A DNA stretch of 64,000 nt from Actinomycetes bacterium (GTDB lineage: Bacteria; Actinomycetota; Acidimicrobiia; Acidimicrobiales; RAAP-2): assembly GCA_021806045.1 (NCBI GenBank), contig JAJZDI010000014.1:1-64000 (forward strand), written 5' to 3'. The notes beneath the pieces were generated by a model. It did not search any database. It was not told where the DNA came from and was given only the letters and a program-made list of their open reading frames with translations. Of the stretch, positions 46,723-55,150 are shown piece by piece; the stretch's first letter is position 1, and every line of letters starts with the position of its first letter. The position numbers and the translations under genes were made by a program.

Positions 46723-48245
46723 GCCGAGCGCGCCAGTGATCGAGTGCCGTCTCCCGATCGGCCGTCGGGTTGATCGCCCGTTTCGGAATCGCCCGTGCCA
46801 GCCCGGCCGGTGGGCGTCTGCTCACCCGCGACATGCCGGGGTCCGGCCTGGTGGGGCGCCGGGTGGCCGGGCGCAGCGAGTACGTCGGCGAACCGGCGGG
46901 CCACCGTGGCCACGCACGCCGAACGCGCCAGATGGGACGCCACGTGGGCGCGGGCACCGGCGCCCAGGTGCCGGCGGAGGCCCTCGTCGCCCACCAGTCG
47001 CGCCAGCGCCCCGGCGAGCGAGCCGGCATCTCCCGGTTCGACGAGCAGGCCGCTCACACCGTCGTGGACCACCTCGGGGATACCCGCCACAGACGAGGCC
47101 ACCACCGGCAGGCCGGTGGCCATGGCCTCGAGCACCGCGTTCGGGATCCCGTCCCGGTCACCGTCGTCGGTGACCACGCTGGCCTGGACGAAGACATCGG
47201 CCCGGCGGTACTCCTCGACGATCTCCTGCTGGGTGCGCGTTCCCACCAGCGTCACCCGCCCGTCGAGGCCGGCCGCGGACAGGCGCGTCTCGATCTCACC
47301 GCGCTCGGCGCCGTCACCGACGATCCGGCACGTGAAGTCCGCGCCGGCCGCGCCGAGGGCCTCGAGCGCCGCGATCAGGACCGGATAGCCCTTCTTCGGA
47401 ACGAGCCGACCGACGGCCACGATCGACACCGGGTCGGAGGGGACCGTCGCCGACGTCCGGTGCGGTGGCCGGAACCGTTCGGTGTCCACTCCGTGAGGAG
47501 CCAGGACCACCTTGGTGACAGCCGCACGCACCGCCGGTTCGGGATGCGCCGACACGATCCGTCGCACCTCGTCGCCAGCCGACTCCGAGCACACGAGCAC
47601 GAATTCGGCCGCCTCCGCCTTGATGGCCAGGATGCTCGGGCTGGAGAGGTAGAGGTCCTTCGCGTGCGCTGCGAAGCTGAACGTCACCCCGGTGAGGAGC
47701 GAAACGAAGTGGGCGACGCTGGCCGGTCCGTGGGCGAAGGCGGCGTGGACGTGCGTGCCGCCGACACGCTCGACTTCGACCGCCATCGCTCCCGCCTCGA
47801 GCAGGTGCCGGAAGGTCGAGCGGTGGCGGCGGGCCACCAGTACGTGCCCGACCACCCGGAGCCAGCGCACCGGGTGGTTCCGGGCGATGCGGACGTGGCC
47901 GCGGACCGCCCGCGCCACGTCGGCCAGACGGGTGAGCCGGTCGTCACCACGGTGCAGATATCGGACAGGGCTCGCCACCCGGGCCACGTCCGGCTGGACC
48001 ACCCGTTCACGGGGGTCGGCCAGAGCGAACAGCCGCAGGGGAAGGCCTGCCGCTTCGAGCCCGAGGATCTCGTCGAGGATGAAGGTCTCGGACACCCGGG
48101 GGAACCGTTTGGTCAGATAGCAGATGGTCGGCCCGCCCTCCGGCACGTCGGCCATGCCACCCGCCGGTCCCCCTCCACCTTCACCGCCGGAGGGCGCACC
48201 GCCGGAGGGCGCACCACTGGCGGGCGCCGTTGATGGTGTCGTCAT
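46719..48245 (-). CDS. glycosyltransferase family 4 (colanic/exopolysaccharide type)
   Basis: A 508-residue enzyme. TICYLTKRFPRVSETFILDEI and THVHAAFAHGPASVAHFVS are typical of WcaL/AmsK-like transferases. The donor half has SIVAVGRLVPKKGYPVLIAAL and DGDRDGIPNAVLEAMATGLPVVAS. The first 35 residues are a Gly/Pro/Ser-rich leader (an internal ATG lies at residue 31) and the last 45 form another loose tail. The stop overlaps the next start as ATGA, and the start overlaps the COG4671-like gene. It builds the operon's glycan, probably as an early step. Confidence 0.9.
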   Translation of the reverse strand: MTTPSTAPASGAPSGGAPSGGEGGGGPAGGMADVPEGGPTICYLTKRFPRVSETFILDEILGLEAAGLPLRLFALADPRERVVQPDVARVASPVRYLHRGDDRLTRLADVARAVRGHVRIARNHPVRWLRVVGHVLVARRHRSTFRHLLEAGAMAVEVERVGGTHVHAAFAHGPASVAHFVSLLTGVTFSFAAHAKDLYLSSPSILAIKAEAAEFVLVCSESAGDEVRRIVSAHPEPAVRAAVTKVVLAPHGVDTERFRPPHRTSATVPSDPVSIVAVGRLVPKKGYPVLIAALEALGAAGADFTCRIVGDGAERGEIETRLSAAGLDGRVTLVGTRTQQEIVEEYRRADVFVQASVVTDDGDRDGIPNAVLEAMATGLPVVASSVAGIPEVVHDGVSGLLVEPGDAGSLAGALARLVGDEGLRRHLGAGARAHVASHLARSACVATVARRFADVLAAPGHPAPHQAGPRHVAGEQTPTGRAGTGDSETGDQPDGRSGDGTRSLARSA

Positions 48246-49540
48246 GCCGGCACCCCCAGTACCTCGTCAGGCAGACCGGAGGTCACCGTCGGCCCTCCTG
48301 TCGAGGTCCGGCCGACGACCACGCGGCCATCGACGGTATCCACAGCATCCACGGCATCCACGGCACGGGGTCGCCGGTCGGTCAGCCGGCGGAGCGCCTC
48401 GACCATCCGGGCGCTCCCGCCGAGGTCGAGTGGCTCATGGGGACGGGGTGTGCCGCGTGCCGCTCCGGCCACCGCCCGGGTCACCGCCTGGACCAGATCC
48501 GGGCCTTCGTGCACCACCTGTACCAGTCCGCGGCGAGCGAAGGTGTCGGCCCGCAGCACCTGCTCCAGGCGGGGCGCTGCCCGGGGGACCACGACCGTCG
48601 GGACGCCCAGGCTGACGAGCTCGCACAGGGTGTTGTACCCACCCCGGCTCACCACGCACCTGGCCCCCGCAGCGGCGGCGGCGATATCGGAGAGGTGTTC
48701 GAGGATCACCACGCCCGGTGTCGTACCGACGGCACCGCGTAGGTGGGCCCGGTCGGCGGCCGACATGAGCGGACCTGTGCAGAGCACGCTGGCGAGGCCG
48801 GCTGCGGCCGCCGCCTTCGCCGTCGCCACCAGCACGTCCACCCCGTCACCGCCTCCACCGACGGTCCCGAGGACATAGTCGGCACCGGGAGCGAGCCCCG
48901 GCGGCACGATGGGTGTCACCGGTGTCGCGCTGGTGACGTAGCCGCAGTACTCGAGTCGGGCAGCGACGGCCGGAGGGAGTTGGTAGAGGTGGGCCAGGTC
49001 GAACACCGAACGCTCGCCGTAGACGAGGACGGCGTCGTAGACGTGCTCGAGCGTCTCGACCACCCCGTCGGCCTCCCACGCCGCCACCACCCGTTCCGGT
49101 TCATCGAGGATGTCGCGCAGTCCGAGGACGATCCGCGTCGACGGGCTGTGACGGCGCAACACGTCGAAGACCGGCAGCAGCTCGCCCTTCATGCCCTGGG
49201 GGGCATGATCGACGACCAGGACATCCGGCTTCCACCGGGTCACGACGTCGGACAGGACCGCGCTCCGGGCCCGGCGGACGAGCGAGATGCCGAGCGACGG
49301 ATCCAACGAGTCGTACTCGCCGGCACCGGTCTTTACCACCGGGGGGAGGGACACGCGCACGAGGCCCTCCGGCAGCGGGACCTGGTCGATGACCGGCGAG
49401 CCCGAGGCGAGCACCACCTGAGGCGGCCGGGACGAGGTGAGCAGTTGCCGCGCGAGTGCCAGGTTGCGGCGCAGGTGACCGAGTCCGTAGGTGTCGTGCG
49501 AGTACAGGAGCACCCGGTCGAGTGACATCGTCCCGTTCAT
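48242..49540 (-). CDS. COG4671-like predicted glycosyltransferase
   Basis: A 432-residue protein. VLLYSHDTYGLGHLRRNLALA is the signature of the COG4671 group of MurG-related transferases. The C-terminal half has YVLGTVGGGGDGVDVL and SRGGYNTLCELVSLGVPTVVVPR, the GT28-like donor site. The reaction is predicted only by fold. The C-terminus carries AVDAVDAVDTVDG, made by 9-bp DNA repeats (48337-48365). The start may be M1 or M5. It is the second gene of the glycan operon, overlapping both neighbours. Confidence 0.87.
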   Translation of the reverse strand: MNGTMSLDRVLLYSHDTYGLGHLRRNLALARQLLTSSRPPQVVLASGSPVIDQVPLPEGLVRVSLPPVVKTGAGEYDSLDPSLGISLVRRARSAVLSDVVTRWKPDVLVVDHAPQGMKGELLPVFDVLRRHSPSTRIVLGLRDILDEPERVVAAWEADGVVETLEHVYDAVLVYGERSVFDLAHLYQLPPAVAARLEYCGYVTSATPVTPIVPPGLAPGADYVLGTVGGGGDGVDVLVATAKAAAAAGLASVLCTGPLMSAADRAHLRGAVGTTPGVVILEHLSDIAAAAAGARCVVSRGGYNTLCELVSLGVPTVVVPRAAPRLEQVLRADTFARRGLVQVVHEGPDLVQAVTRAVAGAARGTPRPHEPLDLGGSARMVEALRRLTDRRPRAVDAVDAVDTVDGRVVVGRTSTGGPTVTSGLPDEVLGVPA

Positions 49541-50526
49541 GCCGACAGCTCCATGGCGCGACCCATGCGGTCACGCAGCCACGACACCTGCCGCTCGTAG
49601 CCGGCGGCGAAGGGCACCTCGGGCACGAACCCGAGCAGCTCCCGTGCCCGCGTGAGGTCAGCCGACGTCACCCGGACATCCCCCCGGGCGAAGGGTTGCA
49701 CGTCGATCAGCAGTTCGGTGCCGACCAACGCCCGGAGCACATCGAACACGTCGAGAAGGCTCACGTCGGCGCCCCCGCCGACGTTGATCGCCATCCCTGA
49801 TGCCGGCGCATCAGCAGCCGCCTCGGTGGCGGCGGCCACATCGTGCACGTAGGTGAAGTCCCGTCGCTGCGTGCCGTCGCCGAACAAGGTGACGGGCCGG
49901 CCGGTGAGCGCCGCCTCGGCGAACAGGCGGAGACCCATGTCCGGTCGCTGGCCGGGGCCGAAGACGGTGAAGTAGCGGAGCGCCACCGTCTCGAGCCCGG
50001 TCCCGGCTGCCGCCAGGGTCTGCAGCTCCGCCTCGAGCTTGGTGCGACCGTAGGGGGAGATCGGGTTCGGCGTGGCCGCTTCGCGAAAGGGGGCGTCGCC
50101 GTCTCCGTACACCGACGACGACGAGGCGTAGACGACCCGCCGGACCCCTGCCCGGCGAGCCGCATCGAGAACCCGCTCCGTGGCGACCACGTTGTCGTGC
50201 ACGTAGCGGTCCTCGAGGGCGAAGCTCGGCCGCACCCCAGCCCGACCGGCCAGGTGGAACACCACCTCGGCGCCGTCGAAGATCCGCGCCAGGTCCAGGT
50301 CGACCAGGTCACCGACCACGAGCGACGTCCCGGCCACCCGGGCGAGGTTGGCGGCACGGACGACCTTCTCGACCGGGTCGTAGCTGTCGGTGAACGCGTC
50401 GATCCCGGTCACTTTCCAGCCGTCGCGGACCAGGCGGGTACTGAGGGTCGATCCGATGAAGCCGGCCGAGCCGGTGACGACACACCGCCGGGCCCAACGC
50501 TCGGGTGTGCCTGATGCTGATTCCAT
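49537..50526 (-). CDS. NAD-dependent sugar-nucleotide epimerase/dehydratase
   Basis: A 329-residue extended SDR enzyme. GSAGFIG (19-25) binds NAD, SSSSVYGDG contains the catalytic Ser, and YGRTK gives Y159 and K163. RYFTVFGPGQRPDMG and RDFTYVHDVA are typical of UDP-glucuronate or UDP-glucose 4-epimerases. Together with the dehydrogenase at the other end of the operon it could make UDP-galacturonate from UDP-glucose. It is the first gene of the operon; the promoter is expected in the 278 bp before it, which hold two palindromes. Confidence 0.92.
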   Translation of the reverse strand: MESASGTPERWARRCVVTGSAGFIGSTLSTRLVRDGWKVTGIDAFTDSYDPVEKVVRAANLARVAGTSLVVGDLVDLDLARIFDGAEVVFHLAGRAGVRPSFALEDRYVHDNVVATERVLDAARRAGVRRVVYASSSSVYGDGDAPFREAATPNPISPYGRTKLEAELQTLAAAGTGLETVALRYFTVFGPGQRPDMGLRLFAEAALTGRPVTLFGDGTQRRDFTYVHDVAAATEAAADAPASGMAINVGGGADVSLLDVFDVLRALVGTELLIDVQPFARGDVRVTSADLTRARELLGFVPEVPFAAGYERQVSWLRDRMGRAMELSA

Positions 50527-50606
50527 GTCGATCCTTCCTCACGAGTTCCCGCTTGCGGTGAGCGGGCCGATCTCGGTCGGCGATCAGCGTGAACGCGCCA
50601 GGTGAA

Positions 50607-50618
50607 GCTCACGTGAGC
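50607..50618. promoter_or_regulatory. 12-bp perfect palindrome ahead of the glycan operon
   Basis: GCTCACGTGAGC reads identically on both strands and lies 80 bp before the first gene of the leftward operon. It is a plausible operator for a homodimeric regulator. The OmpR-type regulator of the operon would be expected to use direct repeats, so a different protein may bind here. Confidence 0.45.
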
Positions 50619-50622
50619 AATC

Positions 50623-50640
50623 CATGAGACTCCTCTCATG
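50623..50640. promoter_or_regulatory. inverted repeat CATGAG-6-CTCATG
   Basis: Perfect 6-bp arms separated by six bases lie just beyond the 12-bp palindrome. Another GCTCATGG half-site follows at about 50657. The group looks like a control region for the leftward operon. Confidence 0.35.
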
Positions 50641-50804
50641 CGCCCGTCATGGTGGGCTCATGGAGTGCGTCGAGCACGGGAACCCGGGTCACGCGGTGCC
50701 GCGAGGGCCAGAGCGCGCGTCGGTGGACCGTTCGGGCGGCCAGGCAGCTCGGTCGGTTCGTCAGCCGGACGGGCTGGCAGCTCCCGCGACGGACCGGCCT
50801 CCGG

Positions 50805-52886
50805 TCAGCCCAGCTTGGCCAGCTCCTCGGCGATCATCGCCTCGTGGGCCTCCTCCTCGCGGCGGGCCTTGCGCGGGTCCCAGAACCCGGCCATGAGGAA
50901 CATCAGGGGGATGAACACGATCTCACCGGCCACCGCGATCCAGAAGTAGTGCTGCCACTCGTTCTGGGAGCGCTGCTGAGCGGTCTGCACCTTCTGGAGC
51001 AGCTCCAGGGTGGACTGCACCTTGGGATCCTGGAGGGGCGTCCCGTACTTGGTGAGGTAGTCGGTGGCCGAGGTCGGCACGGCCGACAACGCCACCAATT
51101 GGTTGATGGCGGAGATGACGGGTGCGCCCGTGGTCACCATGAAGGAGAGGTCCTGGGACGGGAGCGACACCAGCGCGTGGACCTGCGCCTGGGCCGCGGC
51201 CGCCGACACGTGTGTCGCCGCGGACACCTCACCGGCCGCCTTGGCCAGGGCCGCCGCGTCGGCCGGGTTGGCCAGCAGAGCACGCTGGGTCGCCGGGTCG
51301 ATGTTGCCGATGGTGGCCACCGGCCCCGGGGAGGCCAGGTAGATCCCCGCGCCCTGCAGCACAGCTGCCTGGTTCGCGCCGGAGATCTCCCCGAGCGCCT
51401 TCAGCTCCGCGTTGGTGTCGTTGGGGTTCGCGTTGAGCGCCGCCTGGGTGGCGGGGTCGATCTTGGCTGCGGTGGCCAGCTCGGCCTTGTAGGTGTTGGC
51501 CAGCGACTCGACCTTCGTGACGATGCCCGGGTTGGCCACCACCTCCTTGACGATGGCGTTCTGGGCCTTGGTGAGCGACGGGTCCTTGCCGGCGGCGGCC
51601 GCCTGGGCGACCGTGCCGTAGTCGGCCACCGTGGTCACCGAGTGGACCACGTAGGGCAGGAGGAAGGTGGAGACGGTAACCACCAGACGAAGCAGCAGCC
51701 CCCAGATCGACAGGCCGGTGGCACTCAACGCCGGGTTCCGCCGCTCGACCGTCTCGGTGAACGCCGCCATCCACGGTGCGAAGGTCAGACCGAGGGTGAT
51801 GGCCAGCACGCTCAGCACGACGGCGAACGCGGTGAAGCTCGTACCCTGGTGCCTCGCCATGTCCATGAACACGAGCGTGGTGATCACTGCGCCGACCGCA
51901 CCGACCAGCATGAAGGGCTTGCGCACCCGCAGCCGGTCTGACGACCAGCCGATGGCCACCAGGGCGAACGCCTGGAACCCCCACATCCAGTTGCCCAGCG
52001 CGTTCGCCTCCGACGTGGAGTAGCCGAAGACCGTCTGGAAGAAGAGCGGGAAGAAGCCGACAGCCGTGTAGTAGATGATGAGGAACACGCTGATGGCCAG
52101 GGCCGGGCCGACGATGTCGCCCTTCAGCATCTGTGCGAACGGCCGTTGGAGGGCGCGCTCGACGTCGATGCCCTTGGCCTTCGCCTCGACCAGTGCCCGG
52201 TCCCGCTCGCTCACCATGACCTGGTCCCGCAGCTGGGGGGAGAGCTCCCGGAGCCAGATGAGGGAGACCAGGAACACGCAGAACCCGACCACACCCGAGA
52301 TGACGTACTCGTCCTGCCAGGCGCCCAGGTGGGCGATGGTGTTGGTGATGACGGCGCTGGTGATGAGGCTGCCGGCCACCGGGCCGATCGTCCAGAACCC
52401 CATGGCCGACGCCCGACCCATCTGCGGGCTGAAGTCCCGTACCAGGGCCGGGGTCGCTACCAGCACGGTGCCCTCGATGGCACCGAGCAGCGTGTAGAGG
52501 ATGGCCACCGACCACTTGCCGTGGGCGTAGGGGAACCCGAAAGTGCAGACGACCGCGCACAGGAACACCCCGACGGTCACGATGTTCGCCCGCCCGATCT
52601 TGTCGGAGATGCCACCCACCGCCGACGTGATCGCACTGGCCAGTGCGGAGACCACGTTGATGTTGACGAAGAACATGAACGACGCACCGGTGGTGGCGAT
52701 CACCTGGTCGCTCACGCCGCTGATCACGTAGTACTGGTAATAGAAGAGGATCGTGGTGAGCACCACGATCGACAGGTACGCGACACGTGGTCCGACGGTG
52801 GGGTAATGCGGGAGCTCCCGGCGCCACAGCCGGGCGATCCCCTGCGGCTTCGACGACCCGTCGACGGTGGCAGTTGCAGTGACCAC
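50805..52886 (-). CDS. MFS transporter with large extracytoplasmic insertion
   Basis: A 693-residue transporter, about 250 residues longer than ordinary MFS proteins. Helices 1-11 are regular; the loop after helix 2 contains GGISDKIGRANIV. Roughly residues 426-641 form a hydrophilic Ala/Gln/Asn-rich insertion before the last helix (WIAVAGEIVFIPLMFLMAGFW), so it should lie outside the membrane. It contains two copies of an IDPATQ-ALxANP motif, 51 residues apart. The GTG start follows GGGGAGGG. The gene is divergent from a TetR gene, which probably controls it. It is a paralogue of the truncated transporter at 1-1142. Substrate unknown. Confidence 0.88.
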   Translation of the reverse strand: MVTATATVDGSSKPQGIARLWRRELPHYPTVGPRVAYLSIVVLTTILFYYQYYVISGVSDQVIATTGASFMFFVNINVVSALASAITSAVGGISDKIGRANIVTVGVFLCAVVCTFGFPYAHGKWSVAILYTLLGAIEGTVLVATPALVRDFSPQMGRASAMGFWTIGPVAGSLITSAVITNTIAHLGAWQDEYVISGVVGFCVFLVSLIWLRELSPQLRDQVMVSERDRALVEAKAKGIDVERALQRPFAQMLKGDIVGPALAISVFLIIYYTAVGFFPLFFQTVFGYSTSEANALGNWMWGFQAFALVAIGWSSDRLRVRKPFMLVGAVGAVITTLVFMDMARHQGTSFTAFAVVLSVLAITLGLTFAPWMAAFTETVERRNPALSATGLSIWGLLLRLVVTVSTFLLPYVVHSVTTVADYGTVAQAAAAGKDPSLTKAQNAIVKEVVANPGIVTKVESLANTYKAELATAAKIDPATQAALNANPNDTNAELKALGEISGANQAAVLQGAGIYLASPGPVATIGNIDPATQRALLANPADAAALAKAAGEVSAATHVSAAAAQAQVHALVSLPSQDLSFMVTTGAPVISAINQLVALSAVPTSATDYLTKYGTPLQDPKVQSTLELLQKVQTAQQRSQNEWQHYFWIAVAGEIVFIPLMFLMAGFWDPRKARREEEAHEAMIAEELAKLG

Positions 52887-52974
52887 GGTGACCCTCCCCT
52901 GAGCCGAGCGGTGCTCGCCAGCCGGAGGGTAACCCTAACGTGAACCTGAATCAACTTCGTGTTCTCGGATCCTG

Positions 52975-53051
52975 CCGGCGTCGATCCGGCGTCGATCCGG
53001 CGTCGACCCGACCTCGCTCCGACGTCGCTCTGCCGCTGATCTGCCGCTGAT
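52975..53051. repeat. seven 11-bp tandem repeats in a divergent promoter region
   Basis: The array runs ccggcgtcgat, ccggcgtcgat, ccggcgtcgac, ccgacctcgct, ccgacgtcgct, ctgccgctgat, ctgccgctgat. The period is 11 bp, close to one helical turn, and similarity falls gradually along the array. It lies between the MFS start (52886) and the TetR start (53179), so it may be a phased operator array; it could also be simple repeat growth. Confidence 0.8.
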
Positions 53052-53178
53052 CGGGAGACAGTCGAGGATCCAGCCGGTACCGCCGGAAGGGCCGGTGCAG
53101 GTTCTCTGGTCACGCCCCAGCGCAACGAGAGCGAGATTCACCTTCTCGCAGCAGCTGCCGCCCGGTAGGCTCACCTCG

Positions 53179-53814
53179 ATGTCGGGCGAATCCGCCGCCC
53201 CAGCCGGCCGGCGCCGCGCACCACAGCAGCAGCGGAGCCGGGTCCGCTTCGACCAGGTGCTCGATGCCACCAGGGACCTGGTGGCGGAGCTGGGCCCCGA
53301 TCAGGTCACGACGGCGGTCATCGCCGACCGGGCCGGCGTCTCCGTCGCCTGGATCTACCGGTACTTCGAGGATCGGCAGGACATCTTCGACGTCATCGTG
53401 CTTGACGCCGTCCATCGTCTGTGGGAGCGCACGCAACAGGCGGCGCGCGCCGCGGTCGGCGAGGACTGGCGCCAGGCCGTACGCCACGTCCTGGCGGCGA
53501 ACACCGCCTTCTACGTCTCCGAGCCCGCCTTCGTCCGGCTCTGGCGGTCCGAGTTCCGCAGCCACGCCATGCTCGCCGCCAACCAGCTGCACGACGACGA
53601 CCAGGCGCGCTGGCTCTACGCGACCATGACCACCGTCGGGGTCCTCGCGCCGGGCCCGCTGGCCGAGGCCGCCTGCAGGCTCGTGGTGGCGCTTGCCGAC
53701 CGTGGCCTGGAGCTGGCGTTCGCCGATGATCCCCTCGGCGACCACGTCGTCATTGACCAGCTCGGCACCGCCCTGATCGCCGTCCTCGAGCCCTACTGCC
53801 TCCCATCGCCGTAG
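53179..53814 (+). CDS. TetR-family transcriptional regulator
   Basis: A 211-residue regulator with the helix-turn-helix IADRAGVSVAWIYRYFEDRQDIFDVI near residues 50-75, followed by a helical effector domain. The first 25 residues are basic and Gln/Arg-rich. It is divergent from the MFS gene with 292 bp between them, the usual arrangement for a repressor of an efflux pump. The ATG at 53179 gives a standard TetR length; the frame upstream is probably untranslated. Confidence 0.88.
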   Translation: MSGESAAPAGRRRAPQQQRSRVRFDQVLDATRDLVAELGPDQVTTAVIADRAGVSVAWIYRYFEDRQDIFDVIVLDAVHRLWERTQQAARAAVGEDWRQAVRHVLAANTAFYVSEPAFVRLWRSEFRSHAMLAANQLHDDDQARWLYATMTTVGVLAPGPLAEAACRLVVALADRGLELAFADDPLGDHVVIDQLGTALIAVLEPYCLPSP

Positions 53815-53948
53815 GTGGGGGCGGAACATAGACGTCGGCTGTCGGATGACCCACACACGCATCCACGGATCAGTGGGCGGATCGGGATGTGCTCCGGGCC
53901 GGGACGCCGACCGGGCCTGCCGACGCTGGCCTCCGAAGGTGCAACTGG

Positions 53949-54021
53949 CAGTCCCAACGGGGTTCGAACCCGTGTCTCCACCTTGAGAGGGTGGTGTCCT
54001 AGGCCTCTAGACGATGGGACC
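53949..54021 (-). tRNA. tRNA-Glu (anticodon CTC)
   Basis: On the minus strand the 73 nt fold as a full cloverleaf. The acceptor stem is GGTCCCA/TGGGACT, whose first pair is G-U. The anticodon stem CCACC/GGTGG closes the loop CTCTCAA with anticodon CTC, and the T-loop is GGTTCGAAC. CCA is not encoded. It is separated by 41 nt from the next tRNA and probably processed from the same transcript. Confidence 0.95.
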
Positions 54022-54062
54022 CTGTGCGGCCGCGCCCGGTTCGGTTCCGGGCCGCCGCTGCG

Positions 54063-54134
54063 CTCGGGGGGAAGGACTCGAACCCTCAATAACTGGACCA
54101 GAACCAGTCGTGTTGCCGATTACACCACCCCCGA
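54063..54134 (-). tRNA. tRNA-Gln (anticodon CTG)
   Basis: On the minus strand 72 nt fold as a cloverleaf with acceptor stem TCGGGGG/CCCCCGA, anticodon stem ACTGG/CCAGT around the loop TTCTGGT (anticodon CTG), and T-loop GGTTCGAGT. CCA is not encoded. Gln-Glu tandem tRNA clusters are common in actinobacteria. Confidence 0.95.
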
Positions 54135-54257
54135 ATGGGCGAGCCTCCAATGTAGCCGACGCGCCCGAGCGCTCACCACGGCCCTGGTCAGCCGTGGTGC
54201 CCGCCGGCCCGCTGCCGCCGACAGGCACCTCCGGCGGTCCTGGCCCCGGTCCCGACG

Positions 54258-55148
54258 TCAGCGCTCGATCTGCTTGGGCAGCAGGAACGCGTACGGACGC
54301 CGCCGGACGCCCAGCTGCCAGGCCCGATCCAGGCGCCGGACCCGCAGCATGACCTCCCACAGCCTGGCGTCCGACCGGTAGTACTTCCGGCACTCCTCCT
54401 CCGTGATGCGGGGTTCCACCGTGTCGCCGATGGCGTCGATGAACACCGGCATCCATGGGTCCAGGCGCTCCTTGATGAGGTTCGCGCACAGATCGACGAG
54501 CACCAGGCGCAGCGTGCGATACCGGTCCAGCAGCCCGGGGACGACGAACCGCTTCACCCCGCCGCGCAGGACCCACGGAAGCGACCTGGTGAGCAGATCG
54601 ACGTCGACACGCGCTCGCCCGTCCGTCCACATGATCGGCGTCGTGATGTCGAGGTAGCGGAGCCCCTGGTCCACCCACGCCCAATTCGAGATCTGGGAGT
54701 CGAGGCCCACGGTCGGTCCGACGGCGGCCACCACCGAGTCGACGACCGCTCCGACCATCGGGTGCCCGACGCTCGGGTCCGCACGTGCCAGCACGTTGAC
54801 GCCGAGCGTCTCGCCGGCGAGGGCCGGCTGGACGGCGTACGCAGCGATCCCGTCGTGGCGGTCGACCGACCGGACCTCGGTCTCCACCACGTCGACGCCC
54901 AGGTCGCGCAACACGTGGACGTAGTCCTCGATGGCCGAGGCGTAGGCCTCGTAGCGACTCCGGTCGGGGAACACGGGCAACCGCTTGCAGGCCACGTCCG
55001 GGTCGGCCGGAGGCCACCCGAGCACGAGGGAGATCTCGCCGTAGCCGAGCACGCCGAGCCCGTCATCGGCACCTGACCGCAGGGCGGCATCCACCTGCTC
55101 CTCGAGCGTGTGGAGGTCCGCCTGGCTGATGAGCTCGCGTGGCACCAC
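54258..55148 (-). CDS. kinase-fold protein (probable small-molecule kinase)
   Basis: A 296-residue protein I cannot place in a named family with confidence. Its layout is that of an aminoglycoside-phosphotransferase/kinase fold: a Gly loop (GYGEIS, 35-40), K55 in VACKRLP, a helix with E74, a hinge near AVQPALAGETLG, the catalytic-loop pair D150 and N155 (DSQISN, spacing as in D-x4-N), and D167 in YLDITTP at the metal-binding position. So the residues needed for phosphotransfer appear to be kept. It starts with GTG two bases after the stop of a class III aminotransferase gene, so both enzymes probably act on one pathway. Confidence 0.7.
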   Translation of the reverse strand: MVPRELISQADLHTLEEQVDAALRSGADDGLGVLGYGEISLVLGWPPADPDVACKRLPVFPDRSRYEAYASAIEDYVHVLRDLGVDVVETEVRSVDRHDGIAAYAVQPALAGETLGVNVLARADPSVGHPMVGAVVDSVVAAVGPTVGLDSQISNWAWVDQGLRYLDITTPIMWTDGRARVDVDLLTRSLPWVLRGGVKRFVVPGLLDRYRTLRLVLVDLCANLIKERLDPWMPVFIDAIGDTVEPRITEEECRKYYRSDARLWEVMLRVRRLDRAWQLGVRRRPYAFLLPKQIER

Positions 55149-55150
55149 GG

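Noticed and set aside
52975-53051. Possible replication origin iterons.
   Set aside because: No DnaA-box pattern, no AT-rich unwinding region and no replication gene are present; a promoter-region repeat is the simpler reading.
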